From positions 1,189,149 to 1,253,148 of the forward strand of contig NZ_SIHO01000001.1 of NCBI RefSeq assembly GCF_004681125.1: a DNA stretch of 64,000 bases, in the 5' to 3' direction. Below, piece after piece: positions 34,502-44,443 of the stretch. The position numbers were made by a program, and so were the translations under genes. Position 1 is the stretch's first letter. Each line of letters opens with the position of its first letter. This DNA is from Glacieibacterium arshaanense (GTDB taxonomy: Bacteria > Pseudomonadota > Alphaproteobacteria > Sphingomonadales > Sphingomonadaceae). Below the pieces are notes generated by a model that was not told the origin of the DNA, made no database searches, and saw only the letters and a program-made list of their open reading frames with translations.

Positions 34502-35209
34502 TCAGCGTCCGGTCAGCATCGTGCGGAGCAGCCGCAGCTGTCGCCCGGCACTGCCACGCGGGCCAAGGTCGCGCCCGGCGAGCACGGTATCGACATCGGC
34601 GAGCGCCAAGCGCGCCAGTCCAGCCAAGGGGCGTAACGCGCGGTCGACAGGCCGGACAACCGCGTTTTGCCGCACCGTTTCGAGCAGCGCGCGCGCCACA
34701 AACGGCGGCCGCTCGCCGCGCCGGACGAATTCGCCCAACGCCCAGCAACGGCCCAATGCCTGCGCCGCGCCGACGTCGGCGCCAAGTAGCGTGGCGGCCG
34801 CCGTGAACAGCGTGCCGCCGCGATTGGCGAGGTAGCGATCGAGCTTGTCGGCATCGAAATGTTCGTCGAGCAGCAGCACCAGATGCGCATCTTCGAGCGG
34901 TTCAAGGCCGGCACCGCTGACACCTGCCGGCACGACATGCTGCGCCAGCGCCGCGAGTGTCGGCTGCGCCGGTGCGGGTGCGCTATCGAGCCGCGCCAGT
35001 TGCTCGCGCCACCACGCCAGCCGGATTTCGCCGAGCAATGGCTCGCTGGTTGTCGCCACGATCTGCGCGAGTTCGAGATCGAGCGCGAATAGCGCGAACA
35101 GCCCGTCGCGCGCCGCCGCCGGTGCGTGCAACACGGCGAGGTAGCGGTCGCGGTCGGCCGCCTGCACGCGCCCGGTCGGGTCTTCAGGCCCGGTATCGGA
35201 CGCGGTCAT
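34502..35209 (-). CDS. Squalene/phytoene synthase family protein
   Basis: 235 residues from the ATG at 35209; a GTG at 35230, three bases after the ettA stop, would add seven residues. FALFALDLELAQI and IRLAWWREQLARL correspond to the first conserved region of the trans-isoprenyl synthase family, but the Asp-rich motifs needed for prenyl condensation are not clear. It resembles the NDUFAF6-like members linked to complex I assembly in alphaproteobacteria and mitochondria; that is inference. It lies directly behind ettA. Confidence 0.72.
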   Translation of the reverse strand: MTASDTGPEDPTGRVQAADRDRYLAVLHAPAAARDGLFALFALDLELAQIVATTSEPLLGEIRLAWWREQLARLDSAPAPAQPTLAALAQHVVPAGVSGAGLEPLEDAHLVLLLDEHFDADKLDRYLANRGGTLFTAAATLLGADVGAAQALGRCWALGEFVRRGERPPFVARALLETVRQNAVVRPVDRALRPLAGLARLALADVDTVLAGRDLGPRGSAGRQLRLLRTMLTGR

Positions 35210-35233
35210 GGCGAGCGCAGCGACCGCCACGCC

Positions 35234-36910
35234 TCAGCGCGTCAGCCGCTTGTAGGTCAGGGCGTGCGGACGGTCGGCAGCAGCGCCCATGCGGCGGTGC
35301 TTGTCTTCTTCATAGGCTTCGAAATTGCCTTCGAACCATTCGACATGGCTGTCGCCTTCGAACGCCAGGATGTGCGTCGCGAGACGGTCAAGGAAGAAGC
35401 GGTCATGGCTGATGACCACCGCGCAGCCGGCGAAGCTTTCGAGCGCTTCTTCGAGCGCGCGCAAGGTTTCGACGTCCAGATCGTTGGTCGGTTCATCGAG
35501 CAGCAACACGTTGCCGCCCTGCACCAGCATCTTCGCCATATGGACGCGGTTGCGTTCACCGCCCGACAGCTGCCCGACCTTCTTCTGCTGGTCGGCGCCC
35601 TTGAAGTTGAACGCGCCGGTATAGGCGCGCGTCAGCACCTCATTCTTGCCGAAGTAGAACTTCTCGTTGCCGCCGGAGATTTCCTCCCAGACGTTCTTGT
35701 TGGGGTCGAGGTGGTCGCGCGACTGGTCGACATAGCCGAGCTTGACGGTGTCGCCGACGCGGATGCTGCCCGAATCGGGCTGCTCCTGGCCGGTGATCAT
35801 GCGGAACAGCGTCGTCTTGCCGGCGCCGTTGGGGCCGATGACGCCGACGATACCGCCCGGCGGCAGGCTGAAGCTGAGGTCGTCGATCAGCACGCGGTCG
35901 CCGTAGCTCTTCGTCAGGTTCTTGGCTTCGATGACGGTGTTGCCCAGGCGTTCGGGAATCTGGATGAGGATCTGCGCGCTGCCGAGACGGCGGTTGGCCT
36001 GCTTCTCGACGAGTTCATCGAACGCCTTGATACGTGCCTTCGACTTTGACTGGCGCGCCTTGGGGCTCGACCGAATCCATGCCAGCTCGTCCTTGATGGC
36101 CTTTTCGCGGCTTTCGTCCTCGCGGCCTTCCTGCGCCATGCGCTTCGACTTGGCTTCGAGCCATGCCGAGTAGTTGCCCTCGAACGGAATCGCGTTGCCG
36201 CGATCAAGTTCGAGCACCCACTTGACGACATTGTCGAGGAAGTAGCGGTCATGGGTGACCAGAATGCACATGCCGGCATAGTCCTGCAGATGCTTTTCGA
36301 GCCATGCCACCGATTCCGCATCTAGGTGGTTGGTCGGTTCGTCGAGCAGCAGGATTTCGGGCTTTTCGAGCAGCAGCTTGCACAGCGCGACGCGGCGCTT
36401 TTCACCGCCCGACAGCCGGTCGATGCTGGCGTCACCCGGCGGGCAGCGCAATGCGTCCATGGCGATCTCAAGCTGGTTGTCGAGCGTCCAGCCGTCGACG
36501 GCGTCGATCTTTTCCTGCAGCTCGCCCATTTCGGCCATCAGCGCGTCAAAGTCGGTATCGTCCTTGGGGTCGCCCATTTCGGCGGCCACGGCGTTGAAGC
36601 GCGCCACCATGTCGGCGACGCCGCGCACGCCGTCGGTGACGTTCTCGCGCACCGTCTTGGTCGGGTCGAGCTGCGGCTCCTGCGCCAGATAGCCGACGCG
36701 AATGCCTTCGGCCGCCCAGGCCTCGCCCTGATATTCCTTGTCGATGCCGGCGATGACTTTCATCAGCGTCGATTTACCGGCGCCGTTCGGGCCGATGACG
36801 GCGATCTTGGCGCCGGGCAGGAAGCTGAGCGTGATGTCCTTGAACACCGGCTTCTGACCGGGATAGGCCTTCGACAGGCCCTTCATCACATAAGCGTATT
36901 GATAGGCCAA
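35234..36910 (-). CDS. ettA: Energy-dependent translational throttle ABC-F ATPase
   Basis: 558 residues from a TTG at 36910, which has GGAG at good spacing and gives the EttA-like N-terminus (M)AYQYAYVMKGLSK; the frame runs 10 codons further upstream. Two ABC domains: Walker A GPNGAGKSTLMKV and GPNGAGKTTLFRM, signatures LSGGEKRRV and LSGGERNRV, Walker B LLLDEPTNHLD and LLLDEPTNDLD. The arm and linker are present and the length matches EttA. It binds the ribosomal E site and gates early elongation by ADP/ATP ratio. Confidence 0.94.
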   Translation of the reverse strand: MAYQYAYVMKGLSKAYPGQKPVFKDITLSFLPGAKIAVIGPNGAGKSTLMKVIAGIDKEYQGEAWAAEGIRVGYLAQEPQLDPTKTVRENVTDGVRGVADMVARFNAVAAEMGDPKDDTDFDALMAEMGELQEKIDAVDGWTLDNQLEIAMDALRCPPGDASIDRLSGGEKRRVALCKLLLEKPEILLLDEPTNHLDAESVAWLEKHLQDYAGMCILVTHDRYFLDNVVKWVLELDRGNAIPFEGNYSAWLEAKSKRMAQEGREDESREKAIKDELAWIRSSPKARQSKSKARIKAFDELVEKQANRRLGSAQILIQIPERLGNTVIEAKNLTKSYGDRVLIDDLSFSLPPGGIVGVIGPNGAGKTTLFRMITGQEQPDSGSIRVGDTVKLGYVDQSRDHLDPNKNVWEEISGGNEKFYFGKNEVLTRAYTGAFNFKGADQQKKVGQLSGGERNRVHMAKMLVQGGNVLLLDEPTNDLDVETLRALEEALESFAGCAVVISHDRFFLDRLATHILAFEGDSHVEWFEGNFEAYEEDKHRRMGAAADRPHALTYKRLTR

Positions 36911-37064
36911 GGGGATGGCTCCGTAGTCTGGGGTGGGCAAGGACTGCGGCTCTCTAGCCGATACAGGGGCCGCGGGTCCAGTGTAGCGACGGAAAGCGTG
37001 CGGGCAGGCGTTGCCTATTGCGGCGCAGTCGTTGAAATAGGCCGACGTTCAAGGGGATTCCAAT

Positions 37065-38510
37065 ATGTTCAAGCGTGCATTGTTTTTGGCTGCCGTTCTT
37101 GCCGCGCCGGTCTGGGCCGCACCTGTTGCGCCCGATGCTGCCGCAGTGGCCACTGCGACCAAGCTGCGCGACCAGGGCGTTGCCAGCGACACCGGCTACC
37201 AGCTACTCGAAAGCCTAACCACCGAAGTCGGGCAACGGCTGGCGGGCACCGAGGCCGAAGCCCGCGGCCGCGACTGGGCGGCCAAGAAGATGCAGGCGCT
37301 GGGCTTTACCAATGTCCGCATCGAAGAGTTCAAGGTGCCGTTGTGGGTACGCGGCGTCGAAACTGCGGAGGTCACTGCGCCGACGCCGCAGCGGCTGGTC
37401 GTCACCGCGCTCGGCCATAGCGGCGCGACGCCGGCGGCAGGCATCGAGGCCGAGGTCGTGCGCTTCGCCAGCTTCGACGATCTGGTCGCTGCGCCCGCCG
37501 GCAGCCTCAATGGCAAGATCGCCTTTCTCGACCATTACATGAAGCCGACGCAGGACGGATCGAGCTACGGCGCGTTCGGCGCGGTGCGCTTTGTCGGACC
37601 GTCGATTGCCGCGTCAAAGGGCGCCATCGGCGTCGTCATCCGCTCGCTCGGCACCAATGACGCGCGGGTCGCGCACACCGGCGTCACCGATTGGGAAAAC
37701 GCCCTGCCCGCAGTGCCGGTTACCGGTGGCAGCAAGGTCGTTGGTGCCAAGATAGCGCCCATCCCTGCCGGTGCGCTGTCGGTGCCCGATGGCGACCTGA
37801 TGCGGCAGCTGTTCGCCCGCGGTGGGCCGGTGCGGATGAAGTTGGTGCTGACCCCAGCGTTCAAGGGCGACGGCGTTTCTGGCAATGTCATCGGCGAAAT
37901 CCCCGGGCGCAGTGCGCCGGATGAAATCGTGCTGATCGGCGGCCATCTCGACAGCTGGGACCTCGGCACCGGTGCGGTCGATGACGGCGCCGGCGTCGTC
38001 ATCGCGATGGCGGCCGCCAAGCTGATCAAGGCCCAGGCGCCGCAAGGCCCGCGCCGCACCGTTCGCGTCGTGCTGTTCGGTGCCGAGGAAATCGGCGGCA
38101 TGGGCGGCGACGATTACGGCAAGCGCCATGCTGGCGAAAAACACGTGCTCGCGATGGAATCGGACTTCGGTGCGGACCGCATCTGGAAAATCACCTCGCG
38201 CGTCGCCGACACCGGCATCCCGACAGTGCGCGCCATGCAGCGCGTCCTCGCCCCGCTCGGCATCAACCCGACCACCGACAACGCCAACGGCGGCGGCTCG
38301 GACCTCGCCCCCATCGGGCCGACGGTCGGCATGCTGACGCTGCACCAGGACGGCACGCACTATTTCGACCTGCACCACACGCCCGACGACACCTTCGACA
38401 AGGTCGATCCGGCGCAGCTCGCGCAGAATGTCGCGGCCTATGCGGTGACGACGTGGCTGGCCGCCGACAGCGACGTGGCGTTCGGACCGGCGCCGGCGCC
38501 GAAGAAGTAG
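37065..38510 (+). CDS. M28 family zinc aminopeptidase, secreted
   Basis: 481 residues with a signal peptide (FLAAVLAAPVWAAPV). Two zinc ions are held by GGHLDSWDLGTGAVDDGAG (His, Asp, Asp), FGAEEIGG (the catalytic Glu and a metal ligand) and LHHTPDDT (His). A PA domain lies before the catalytic domain. It resembles glutamate carboxypeptidase/aminopeptidase Q-type enzymes. ATG at 37065 follows AAGGGGAT. Repeat copy 3 follows six bases after the stop. Confidence 0.9.
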   Translation: MFKRALFLAAVLAAPVWAAPVAPDAAAVATATKLRDQGVASDTGYQLLESLTTEVGQRLAGTEAEARGRDWAAKKMQALGFTNVRIEEFKVPLWVRGVETAEVTAPTPQRLVVTALGHSGATPAAGIEAEVVRFASFDDLVAAPAGSLNGKIAFLDHYMKPTQDGSSYGAFGAVRFVGPSIAASKGAIGVVIRSLGTNDARVAHTGVTDWENALPAVPVTGGSKVVGAKIAPIPAGALSVPDGDLMRQLFARGGPVRMKLVLTPAFKGDGVSGNVIGEIPGRSAPDEIVLIGGHLDSWDLGTGAVDDGAGVVIAMAAAKLIKAQAPQGPRRTVRVVLFGAEEIGGMGGDDYGKRHAGEKHVLAMESDFGADRIWKITSRVADTGIPTVRAMQRVLAPLGINPTTDNANGGGSDLAPIGPTVGMLTLHQDGTHYFDLHHTPDDTFDKVDPAQLAQNVAAYAVTTWLAADSDVAFGPAPAPKK

Positions 38511-38516
38511 AATTAA

Positions 38517-38607
38517 GGGCCTCCGGTGGGCAGGCCTGAGGCCTGCACCCTATAGAAGAGCGCCAAACAATTGGGTGCAGGGGCTAGCCCCTGCCCGCCG
38601 GAGGCCC
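38517..38607. repeat. REP-like inverted pair, copy 3 (22-nt spacer class)
   Basis: Left half 38517-38550 and right half 38573-38607. The left inner palindrome is GCAGGCCT/AGGCCTGC, the right is GCAGGGGC/GCCCCTGC, so the halves differ but each is self-complementary. Read on the minus strand the spacer begins AATTGTTTGGCGCTCTTC, close to the spacer of copy 1. It lies between two rightward genes, so it is not confined to convergent pairs. Confidence 0.85.
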
Positions 38608-38702
38608 TACCCCTACGACCGCGCCGCCCAGTTTTTAAGCACACCAAGCCGCACCCGGTTTGCACGCTGGACTCGGCGGTTTCATGCGCGCCTCGCCCAT
38701 AG

Positions 38703-38729
38703 GCTTATCCACAGACTCCGTGGATAAGC
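38703..38729. promoter_or_regulatory. Inverted pair of DnaA-box-like sites upstream of uvrC
   Basis: Arms GCTTATCCAC / GTGGATAAGC with a 7-nt loop. The left arm with the next base contains TTATCCACA, a perfect DnaA box; the right arm read on the minus strand contains TTATCCACG, one mismatch. They lie 49-76 bases before the uvrC start. Binding by DnaA is possible but not shown; it could also be a stem-loop in the leader. Confidence 0.45.
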
Positions 38730-38778
38730 TTGTCGCGGTGGTTGAGCCGCGGGCGTTCCGCGCCTAAGTCTGAGCAAG

Positions 38779-40713
38779 ATGGCCGAACCCACGATCCCTG
38801 ACCGATTTTCCGAGGAATCGGCGACCTACGCATTGCGTGGGGGAGACACGCCTGACCTTGATGCGGGCGTGGCGGCGATCCGCAATGTGCTGCGGACTTT
38901 GCCGGCGCGACCGGGGGTTTACCGGATGCTCAGTGCGGGCGGCGACGTGCTCTATGTCGGCAAGGCGAAGAGCCTTAAGAACCGCGTACTCAACTATACG
39001 CAGGTGACGCGGCTGCCGCGGCGGCTGCAGCGCATGGTGGCGCAGACGCGGTCGATGACGATTGTCACGACGGGCTCGGAACCCGAGGCGCTGCTGCTCG
39101 AAGCGCAACTCATCAAGCGCTTCCGGCCACCGTACAATGTACTGCTGCGCGACGATAAGAGTTTCCCCTTTATCTTCCTGCGCGAAGACCATGAATTTGC
39201 ACGGATTTCGAAGCATCGCGGGGCGCGTGTCGGCAAGGGGTTGTACTACGGGCCGTTTGCCAGTGCCGGCGCGGTCAACACGACGCTGAATGCCTTGCAG
39301 AAAGTGTTCCTGCTGCGCTCGTGCTCGGACAGCTATTTCGCCAATCGCACGCGGCCGTGCCTGCTCTATCAAATTCGTCGCTGCTCGGCGCCGTGCGTCG
39401 GGCGTATCGAGCCCGCCGCCTATGCCGAACTGGTCGAGGACGCCAAGGCGTTCCTGTCTGGGCGCAGCCAGGAGGTGCAGCGCAAACTCGGCACCGCGAT
39501 GGAGTCCGCCGCCGAGGCGCTCGATTTCGAACGTGCCGCGCTGGTCCGCGACCGGTTGCGTGCGCTGACCTATGTCCAGGGCAGCCAGGCGGTCAACGCC
39601 GACAACAGCAAGGCGGGTGCCGCCACCGACGCCGATGTCATCGCGATGGCGGCGAAGTCGGGGGCTATCTGCATCCAGATCTTCTTCATCCGCGGCGGCC
39701 AGAACTGGGGCCACCGCGCCTTCTTCCCGGCGCACACCGCCGATGTCGGCGAGGACGAAATCCTGTCGGCCTTCCTCGGGCAATTCTACGAGGACGTCCC
39801 CTGCCCCCGCGAAATCATGCTCGACCGCACGCTCGACGAAGCCGCGCTGCTGGCCGAGGCGCTGTCCGAACGCGCCGGCAAGCGCGTGACGCTGCGGGTG
39901 CCGGTGCGCGGCGCGGCGCGCAAGCTGGTCGAAACCGCACAGCGCAACGCCGTCGAGGCGCTCGACCGGCGGCTGGCGGAATCGACGACGCAGGGGCGCT
40001 TGCTTAGCGAAATCGGCGAATTGTTCGAACTTGAGGCGACGCCGCAGCGCATCGAAGTTTACGACAACAGCCATGTGTCGGGCACCAACGCTGTCGGCGC
40101 GATGATCGTCGCCGGCCCGGAAGGCTTCCGCAAGGGCGCCTATCGCAAGTTCAACATGAACGATCCGTCGATCACGCCGGGCGATGACTTCGCGATGATG
40201 AAGGCGATGCTGACCCGCCGCTTCGTCCGGCTCGAACGCGAAGACCCCGACCGCACTACCGGCGACTGGCCCGACCTGCTGCTCATCGACGGCGGCAAGG
40301 GCCAATTGTCGAGTGTTGTAGAGGTACTAACCGAACTCGGCGTCGAAGGCGTCGCGCTCGTAGGGGTCGCCAAGGGCCCTGACCGCAACGCCGGCCGCGA
40401 AACCTTCCACTTGACCTCGGGCCGCGAAATCAGGCTGCCGGTCAATGATGCGCGGCTGTTCTTCCTGCAGCGCCTGCGCGACGAAGCCCACCGCTTCGCC
40501 ATCGGTGCCCACCGCGCCAAGCGATCGAAAGCCATTACCGCCAATCCGCTCGACGACGTCCCCGGCATCGGCCCGGCCCGCAAACGCGCGTTGCTGATGC
40601 ACTTCGGCACCTCACGCGCGGTGCGCGACGCCAGCCTCGCCGACCTCGAAAAGGCTCCCGGTATCAGCAAGGCTATGGCCGCCGCCATCCATGGGCATTT
40701 TCACGCGAGTTGA
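38779..40713 (+). CDS. uvrC: Excinuclease ABC subunit C
   Basis: 644 residues. The GIY-YIG nuclease domain (PGVYRMLSAGGDVLYVGKAKSLKNR) is followed by the cysteine cluster region, a UVR domain, the RNase H-like nuclease domain (IEVYDNSHVSGTNAVGAMIV) and tandem helix-hairpin-helix motifs (VPGIGPARKRALL). It makes both incisions in nucleotide excision repair. The distance to the upstream gene is 268 bases, including repeat copy 3 and the DnaA-box-like pair. pgsA, often next to uvrC, is about 3 kb away here. Confidence 0.95.
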   Translation: MAEPTIPDRFSEESATYALRGGDTPDLDAGVAAIRNVLRTLPARPGVYRMLSAGGDVLYVGKAKSLKNRVLNYTQVTRLPRRLQRMVAQTRSMTIVTTGSEPEALLLEAQLIKRFRPPYNVLLRDDKSFPFIFLREDHEFARISKHRGARVGKGLYYGPFASAGAVNTTLNALQKVFLLRSCSDSYFANRTRPCLLYQIRRCSAPCVGRIEPAAYAELVEDAKAFLSGRSQEVQRKLGTAMESAAEALDFERAALVRDRLRALTYVQGSQAVNADNSKAGAATDADVIAMAAKSGAICIQIFFIRGGQNWGHRAFFPAHTADVGEDEILSAFLGQFYEDVPCPREIMLDRTLDEAALLAEALSERAGKRVTLRVPVRGAARKLVETAQRNAVEALDRRLAESTTQGRLLSEIGELFELEATPQRIEVYDNSHVSGTNAVGAMIVAGPEGFRKGAYRKFNMNDPSITPGDDFAMMKAMLTRRFVRLEREDPDRTTGDWPDLLLIDGGKGQLSSVVEVLTELGVEGVALVGVAKGPDRNAGRETFHLTSGREIRLPVNDARLFFLQRLRDEAHRFAIGAHRAKRSKAITANPLDDVPGIGPARKRALLMHFGTSRAVRDASLADLEKAPGISKAMAAAIHGHFHAS

Positions 40714-40714
40714 A

Positions 40715-40804
40715 GGGCCTCCGGCGGGCAGGCCTGAGGCCTGCACCCATTGGTTAGGCGTTCTTCAATCGGGTGCAGGCCTCAGGCCTGCCCGCCGGAG
40801 GCCC
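40715..40804. repeat. REP-like inverted pair, copy 4 (22-nt spacer class)
   Basis: Halves 40715-40748 and 40771-40804 are inverted, with both inner palindromes GCAGGCCT/AGGCCTGC. The spacer 40749-40770 includes GGCGTTCTTCAA, identical to part of the copy 1 spacer. It lies between convergent uvrC and the S10 peptidase gene, whose stop codon touches the repeat end. Confidence 0.85.
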
Positions 40805-42366
40805 TACCGCGTAGCACTATCGTAAAAGCGCAGCAGGTCAGTGCGGAACGCCGCCAATGACCCCGGCTCGATGTAGAACATGTGGCCCGCAGGGTAATAG
40901 GTGAAGCTCAGGTTCGGGCGCAGGCTGGGATCGAGCTGCATGTGCGCGAGGTCGTATTCGGCGCCGGTGAACGGCGTCGCCATGTCGTAGTAACCGTTCG
41001 CCGACAGCACCTTGAGACGCGGATTCTCGCGCATCGCGGCGGCGAGATCGAGCGCGGTGTCGGCGACCGGCAGCGGGCGGTTGCCGTCGGGCGCCTTGTG
41101 CTTCCAGTCCCAGCTCGGGTTGATCTTGCTGTAATAGTTGGGGCGGTAGCTGAGCTTGGTTTTGTAGCCCAAAGTGCCGGTCAGATAGGTGTTGAGCGCG
41201 CCGACATAGGCGCCGGACAAAGAGGCGTCGGCGGCGTCATAGTCGGGGTTTTCGCCGCCGGCATCGACATCGGTGCCGGTGAAGCGCGAGTCGAGGCGGC
41301 CGACGCTCTTGCGCTGGTCGAGCAGCAACTGTTTACGGAAGCGCCCGAGTTCGACGCGCAGGTCATTTTCGAGCAGCACCTGCGTCGACAAGCCCGTGAA
41401 TTTGCTCAGTTCGGTGGCGACAGCCTGGGCTTCGGCAGGTGTCAGCGTGTCGCCCTTTTGCATCGCCAGCAGATACGGGCCGCGTGCATAGGCCTGTGCC
41501 TGTGCGACGAAGCTGGCGAGGTCGGTGCCCTGCCCTGCCCGCTTGTGGTACCAGGCGGTCGCGGCGTAGCTCGGCAGATAGGTGACATCGAGCTGGTCGA
41601 AGCCGGGGTTGCGGATGCCGTAGTTGAGGATCGATGACACCAGCATGACGCCGTTCATCGGCATCCCGCGCTGCTGCAGCGCATAGACGAGGCCGGCGGC
41701 GCGCAACGTGCCGTACGATTCGCCCATGATGAACTTCGGTGAATCCCAGCGGTTGTTCTTGGTCACCCAACGCTGGATGGCCTTGGCGAACGCATCGATA
41801 TCGCCGTCGACGCCCCAGAATTCGGGGCCTTTCATGTCGCCGAGCGGGCGGGAATAGCCGGTGCCGACGGCGTCGATGAACACCAGGTCGGAGCGGTCGA
41901 GCAGGCTGTTGGCATTGGGCACGACGCGGTACGGCGCCGTCGCCGATGCCGCGACGTTGGGGGTATCGACACGCATCGGGCCGACCGAGCCCATGTGCAG
42001 CCACATCGTCGACGAGCCGGGGCCGCCGTTGAACAGGAAGGTCACCGGGCGGTTCGCGGCAGCACCCTCGACGGTATAGGCGGTGTAGAACACACTCGCG
42101 GTCGGCTTGCCGTCATCGTCGCGGATGATCAGCGTACCCGGCGTGGCGGTGTAGTTGACGGTGCGGCCGGCGATTTGCACGCTGTGGCGGCTGGGTTGCG
42201 CGTCTTCGGTGGTCGATGCGGCCGCGACATCGGGATCCGGCTTGTCGCCGGACTTTTCGGTGCTGGTGCTGGTTTCGGTCTTGGTCTTGCTGTCCGCAGC
42301 AATCCCGGGCGCGGCGATCATGGCGGTGGCAAGCAGGGCAGCAGCGAACGGTGACAATCGGCGCAT
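40804..42366 (-). CDS. S10 family serine carboxypeptidase, secreted
   Basis: 520 residues with a signal peptide ([19 protein letters not shown]) and a Ser/Thr/Asp-rich stretch after it. [17 protein letters not shown] forms the oxyanion region, GESYGTLRA holds the nucleophile, [12 protein letters not shown] the aspartate and YPAGHMFY the histidine. It is probably a periplasmic or outer-surface carboxypeptidase. Its stop overlaps the end of repeat copy 4 by one base. Confidence 0.9.
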   Translation of the reverse strand: MRRLSPFAAALLATAMIAAPGIAADSKTKTETSTSTEKSGDKPDPDVAAASTTEDAQPSRHSVQIAGRTVNYTATPGTLIIRDDDGKPTASVFYTAYTVEGAAANRPVTFLFNGGPGSSTMWLHMGSVGPMRVDTPNVAASATAPYRVVPNANSLLDRSDLVFIDAVGTGYSRPLGDMKGPEFWGVDGDIDAFAKAIQRWVTKNNRWDSPKFIMGESYGTLRAAGLVYALQQRGMPMNGVMLVSSILNYGIRNPGFDQLDVTYLPSYAATAWYHKRAGQGTDLASFVAQAQAYARGPYLLAMQKGDTLTPAEAQAVATELSKFTGLSTQVLLENDLRVELGRFRKQLLLDQRKSVGRLDSRFTGTDVDAGGENPDYDAADASLSGAYVGALNTYLTGTLGYKTKLSYRPNYYSKINPSWDWKHKAPDGNRPLPVADTALDLAAAMRENPRLKVLSANGYYDMATPFTGAEYDLAHMQLDPSLRPNLSFTYYPAGHMFYIEPGSLAAFRTDLLRFYDSATR

Positions 42367-42489
42367 GGGGAACTTTCACAAGGCTGGCGTGTTGCGCAGA
42401 CAAAGCACGTGCGCGGGGTGTGGCACAACCGCATTTTGTCTGGCAGGATTGCGCCGCGCGGCATGGGGGCCGCGCCAGGGGATGCGACC

Positions 42490-43167
42490 ATGATCAAGCT
42501 CTACACAGCGCCAACGCCGAACGGCTACAAAGTGTCGGTGCTGCTCGAAGAACTCGGCGTGCCGTATGAGGTCCACAAGGTCGACCTGATGAAGGGCGAA
42601 CAGAAGCAGCAGTGGTTCCTCGATATCTGCCCCAACGGCCGCATCCCGGCGCTGACCGATGACGGCTTTCCGGTGTTCGAATCAGGCGCGATGATGATTT
42701 ATCTCGCGGAAAAATACGGCAAATTCCTACCCACCGATGTGCAGGGCCGCAGCAAGGTTATCCAGTGGCTGATGTTCCAGATGGGCGGCATCGGCCCGAT
42801 GATGGGGCAGGCCAATGTGTTCTTCCGCTATTTCCCCGAGAAGATCCCTGCCGCGATTGCGCGCTACCAGGGCGAGGGCCGTCGCTTGTTCGGCGTGCTC
42901 GATACGCAGCTGGCCAAGGGTGAATTTCTGGCAGGCGACTACAGCATCGCCGATATCGCCAACTGGTGCTGGGTGCGGACGCACAGCTGGTCGGGTATCG
43001 AAACCACCGGGCTGCCCAACCTCGAACGCTGGCTCGCGACGATTGCGGCACGGCCGGCGGTGCAGCGCGGCATCCAGGTGCCCGAGCCGACGGCGAAGCG
43101 CACCGGCACCGACGCCAAGGACTTCGCCGACAAGGCGCGGACGATTGTCGAGCTCGGGAAGCCTTAA
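42490..43167 (+). CDS. Glutathione S-transferase, YfcG/YghU-like
   Basis: 225 residues from the ATG at 42490 after AGGGGAT. The thioredoxin-like N-terminus ([19 protein letters not shown]) and [15 protein letters not shown] follow the Nu-class GST pattern of YfcG/YghU, which act as disulfide reductases with glutathione. The C-terminal helical domain has [16 protein letters not shown]. The TAA stop forms the palindrome TTAA (43164-43167) with the stop of the convergent nitroreductase gene. Confidence 0.9.
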   Translation: MIKLYTAPTPNGYKVSVLLEELGVPYEVHKVDLMKGEQKQQWFLDICPNGRIPALTDDGFPVFESGAMMIYLAEKYGKFLPTDVQGRSKVIQWLMFQMGGIGPMMGQANVFFRYFPEKIPAAIARYQGEGRRLFGVLDTQLAKGEFLAGDYSIADIANWCWVRTHSWSGIETTGLPNLERWLATIAARPAVQRGIQVPEPTAKRTGTDAKDFADKARTIVELGKP

Positions 43168-43829
43168 ATCCCGCGGAAGTGCGCGAATTCCTCGATCGGC
43201 GCGCGCGCGCTGTGCAGCGTGTTGACCGGCGCGCTGGTGTCGGCATGGCCGATCGCCATGCCGCAGAACAGCATGCGTTCGGGCGGCGTGCCAAGGAAGC
43301 CGCGGATGGTTTCGGGGTAAATCGCCCAGCATTCCTGCGCGCAGCTGTCGAGGCCTTCCTCGCGCAGCATCAGCATCACTGATTGCAGGAACATGCCGAG
43401 GTCGCTCCATTGCGGCGGCCCCATCGTCCGCGCCACGGTGGTGAACAACGCGACCGGCGCGTCGAAGAAGGCGAAGTTGCGCATGAACCACTTCATCCTC
43501 CCGGCCTTGTCCTCGCGCGGGACGCCGAGCGCGGCGTACATCGCCTCGCCGATGCCGAAGCGCCGCGACTTGTAGGGTTCACCCAGGCCTTCGGGATAGA
43601 TGGCATATTCGGGGGTCTGCGCGCCCTTGGCGATCGCCTCGCGCACCTGAGCCTTGAGCGCCTCGAGCTCGGCACCGCCGACGACATCGACATGCCAGGG
43701 CTGGACATTGCCGCCCGACGGCGCGCGTGATGCAGTCGCCAGCACGCGCCGGATGACGGCGGGATCGACGGGGGCGTCGGTAAAGGCACGCACCGATTTC
43801 CGGCTTTCCAGGGCTTCGCTAACTTTCAT
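43164..43829 (-). CDS. Nitroreductase family protein
   Basis: 221 residues from the ATG at 43829 (a GTG two codons upstream is possible). The FMN-binding [14 protein letters not shown] and [14 protein letters not shown], and the late [10 protein letters not shown], are typical of the NfsB/NfnB-like superfamily. The natural substrate cannot be told. It shares its last four bases with the GST gene. Confidence 0.88.
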   Translation of the reverse strand: MKVSEALESRKSVRAFTDAPVDPAVIRRVLATASRAPSGGNVQPWHVDVVGGAELEALKAQVREAIAKGAQTPEYAIYPEGLGEPYKSRRFGIGEAMYAALGVPREDKAGRMKWFMRNFAFFDAPVALFTTVARTMGPPQWSDLGMFLQSVMLMLREEGLDSCAQECWAIYPETIRGFLGTPPERMLFCGMAIGHADTSAPVNTLHSARAPIEEFAHFRGI

Positions 43830-43882
43830 TTTCACTGTCCATGCTGGTTGAGCGTTGCCCCCCAATAGCCTAACAACGGTGC

Positions 43883-44443
43883 ATGTTGTCCAGCCTGCCC
43901 AACATTTTGACATTGAGCCGCATCCTAGCGGTGCCGTTTCTGGTGCTGCTGCTGTGGGATGCACATTGGCCGGGCTATATCGCCGCCACGGTGCTGTTCG
44001 GTGTCGCGGCCGCAACCGATTACCTTGATGGCTATCTGGCGCGTAGCCAGGGCACGGTATCGAAGCTCGGGGTATTTCTCGATCCGATTGCCGACAAGAT
44101 CATGGTCGCGGCGACGATCGTCATGCTGGTCCATACCGGCATGATTCACGGGCTGGCGGTCATCCCGGCGCTGATCATCCTGCTGCGCGAAATCACCGTT
44201 TCGGGCCTTCGCGAATATCTCGCCGGGTTGCAGGTTTCGGTGCCCGTCAGCCAGCTCGCCAAATGGAAAACCGCGGCGCAAATGGTCGCACTCGGCGCGC
44301 TGCTGCTCGCCGGCGCGACGCCGGTGCTTGCGCCGTGGCTTCCGGCATCCGAAATCGGCCTCGCGTGCCTTTGGATCGCCGCCGGGCTGACGCTGATCAC
44401 CGGCTATGACTACCTACGTGTCGGCCTGAAGCACATGTCATGA
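43883..44443 (+). CDS. pgsA: CDP-diacylglycerol-glycerol-3-phosphate 3-phosphatidyltransferase
   Basis: 186 residues, about five membrane helices. The CDP-alcohol phosphatidyltransferase motif is complete: D46, D49-G50, A53-R54, G63, D67 and D71. NILTLSRILAVPF and LREITVSGLREYLA are typical of PgsA. It makes phosphatidylglycerol phosphate. Its stop overlaps the moaD start (ATGA at 44440), so the three genes pgsA-moaD-moaE are an operon. Confidence 0.93.
   Translation: MLSSLPNILTLSRILAVPFLVLLLWDAHWPGYIAATVLFGVAAATDYLDGYLARSQGTVSKLGVFLDPIADKIMVAATIVMLVHTGMIHGLAVIPALIILLREITVSGLREYLAGLQVSVPVSQLAKWKTAAQMVALGALLLAGATPVLAPWLPASEIGLACLWIAAGLTLITGYDYLRVGLKHMS

Noticed and set aside
36911-37064. Possible tRNA between ettA and the M28 peptidase gene
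   Set aside because: I could not build a cloverleaf or find a TTC-type T loop in a consistent position; no tRNA was found in any gap of the window.
38703-38729. Chromosome origin at the DnaA-box-like pair
   Set aside because: Only two boxes, no AT-rich unwinding region and none of the usual alphaproteobacterial origin neighbours (hemE, parAB, gidA).
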